From NCBI RefSeq assembly GCF_029168945.1, contig NC_083601.1, positions 70,669,595 to 70,733,594 on the forward strand: a stretch of 64,000 nt of DNA, in the 5' to 3' direction. The stretch comes from Cannabis sativa (taxonomy: Eukaryota; Streptophyta; Magnoliopsida; Rosales; Cannabaceae). Below the pieces are notes generated by a model. That model had not been told where the DNA came from, did not search any database, and worked only from the letters and a program-made list of their open reading frames with translations. Positions 62,686 to 64,000 of the stretch are shown here, one piece after another. A program made the translations under genes and the position numbers. Positions within the stretch are counted from its first letter, which is position 1. The number at the start of each line of letters is the position of its first letter.

Positions 62686-64000
62686 TGTAACACCCTAACT
62701 AACATAGGCGTATTACGTGATTTTTAAACATGCTGTGCAGCTTGTTGCTAATCAACGAGGTTTATGGAAAAACGTGATTAATTAAAATTTTTCCTTTTTG
62801 ATTAAACTTATAAAATAATATTACAAAAGACTCGGGATCCCGATTATAAAATAATTTACAAAAAGGTTTAACTGTTTAACTGATACACAAAATAAATGTC
62901 GCCTAGCGAACAGTTACAAAATCAGCCTCGCTGTCCCGATGATCGTACGCTCCAGGCCTAACCGCCCCGACATGAACAATCTTCACAAGCTCGCTCACGG
63001 TCTATCAGCTCTAGCCTTGCCTTTACCTACACATAAACGTAGAACTGTGAGTCGACAGACTCAGTAAGAAAAGCATAATAATACTCATACATAAATCCCG
63101 GTCATGATCAGACGCCCATACCCCTGATCATAACCCTAACTGCCATGTCCAACACGATACTGAGTCCCGCTCGCCGTGTCCAACACGATGCGAGCCACTA
63201 CTGCCATGTCCAACATGGTACTGAGTTCTGAACGTTCATAGGGACGGTACTATTGACACGTAACAACACGATCGGTCGAACCGGTCATACTCCGCCGCTG
63301 GTCATACTCCGGCTCGTACCGACGTGTTACTATATCCTCCTGATCGGTCGAACCGGTCATACTCCGGCTGCTGGTCATACTCCAGCCTGTACCGACGGGA
63401 TACGTCAATAGTACGGAACCACCAACCAAGTGTCAGCCTGATCGGTCGAACCGGTCATACTCCGGCTGCTAGTCATACTCCAGCCTGTACCGACGTGACA
63501 GGGTTGGATGGTTCGAAGCCAACATACAACTAATGTAATATAACAGGCTTCCTACATGCACGCTAAACATGTAATCTACATATGCATACTGTTATACTAA
63601 TCTTACCTGGATTCCGAATTCAGGTGTGCCGGTCAACCTGACTGGAACTTTAGCTGAGCGGCTAAGCCATAAAAATCACAACACTATAAGTGACACGCTA
63701 AATCACTTCCCGGGGACTTAAACTAGGAACTAAAAGTTTCCCTATCGATAAAAAGCATGGCAATACCCCCTAAACCATAAATATGAGGAAAACACGGGTT
63801 TCCGAAATTTCCGCAACTGGCAGACCGGTTGCCCAACCGGAATTCCAGTTCTGGGAATTTTCGAAGCCCATCCGGAATTCCGGATGCACAACCGGAATTC
63901 CGGTTCCTCGCAGACAGAATTTCAAAAATTCGTATCTCAACGAATTCAACTCCAAATTGATTCAAACGTTCCAGACCAGTTCTATACCTCCCCTAGAACA
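62686..64000 (-). mobile_element. Chromovirus LTR A prime, inverted, runs off the window
   Basis: In plus order it begins TGTAACACCCTAACTA, the reverse complement of the end of LTR A, and continues collinearly to the window edge. It carries the same hairpin repeats (63140-63225), the 60-bp repeats (63270-63500) and the CCGGAATTCCGG cluster (63822-63906). Whether it is solo or part of a full element cannot be seen. Confidence 0.9.
63130..63510 (-). repeat. Hairpin and 60-bp tandem repeats in LTR A prime
   Basis: Inverted counterpart of 2479-2837, three hairpin units and three larger units, with independent substitutions. Confidence 0.88.

Noticed and set aside
63324..63533. Frame with repeated DRSNRSYS peptides (also 2533-2721 on the minus strand)
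   Set aside because: Translation of the 60-bp LTR repeats, in opposite orientations in two LTRs. No coding signal.

Overview
This is 64 kb of plant nuclear DNA made almost entirely of LTR retrotransposons. Nested insertions, long LTRs, CpG-decayed pol frames, AT-rich filler and the element lineages (Tekay/Del-type and Tat-type Ty3/gypsy; Angela/Tork-like and short-LTR Ty1/copia) point to a repeat-rich intergenic or pericentromeric block of a eudicot. The species cannot be fixed from this sequence. I found no host protein-coding gene, tRNA, rRNA or CRISPR array. Element letters and numbers below are local labels.

Left block (1-37739). Element A (+, chromovirus) ends at 3255. It sits in the 5' untranslated region of Ty3 element B (-, 5' LTR 3332-5373). 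B sits in a copia leader fragment (5374-6205) that is fused to copia 1 (-, 6206-13846). Copia 1 interrupts a Tat-type LTR fragment J (13847-14116), which abuts Ty3 element F (-, LTR 15817-18006, gag and part of protease to 14117). F is inserted in the gag of Tat-type element C (-, 18007-21518). C is inserted in the RNase H region of Tat-type element E (+, 21519-30030). E carries an antisense, apparently spliced extra gene, itself split by a solo copia LTR (24525-26449) with perfect 5-bp target duplications. E abuts the 3' untranslated region of Tat-type element D (-, 30031-37739, 5' LTR 36799-37739).

Centre (37740-48551). AT-rich DNA flanks a complete 4.7-kb copia element G (-, 38279-43024) with 155-bp LTRs and an ATTAT target duplication. 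A 354-bp Mutator-type MITE (43759-44112) has a perfect 9-bp duplication. A truncated copia element H (+, 45301-46990) is followed by a chromovirus LTR fragment (46991-47407) and the 3' end of another Ty3 element I (+, 47408-48551).

Right block (48552-64000). Copia 2 (-) is inserted in the LTR of I. Copia 3 (-, 53538-62685) is inserted immediately before the protease catalytic Asp codon of copia 2. The 5' LTR of copia 3 is cut at 62686 by an inverted chromovirus LTR (A prime) that runs off the window.

The most interesting points are: copia 3, whose LTRs are about 97% alike but whose pol is a stop-riddled relic, so it probably moved in trans; the family to which copia 1-3 belong, which has a 3-4 kb AT-rich leader where gag should be; the antisense gene of element E, with TATA box, three candidate GT-AG introns and a start resembling the histone H3 tail; covarying hairpin arrays in the chromovirus LTR; and the nested order, which gives a relative insertion chronology.
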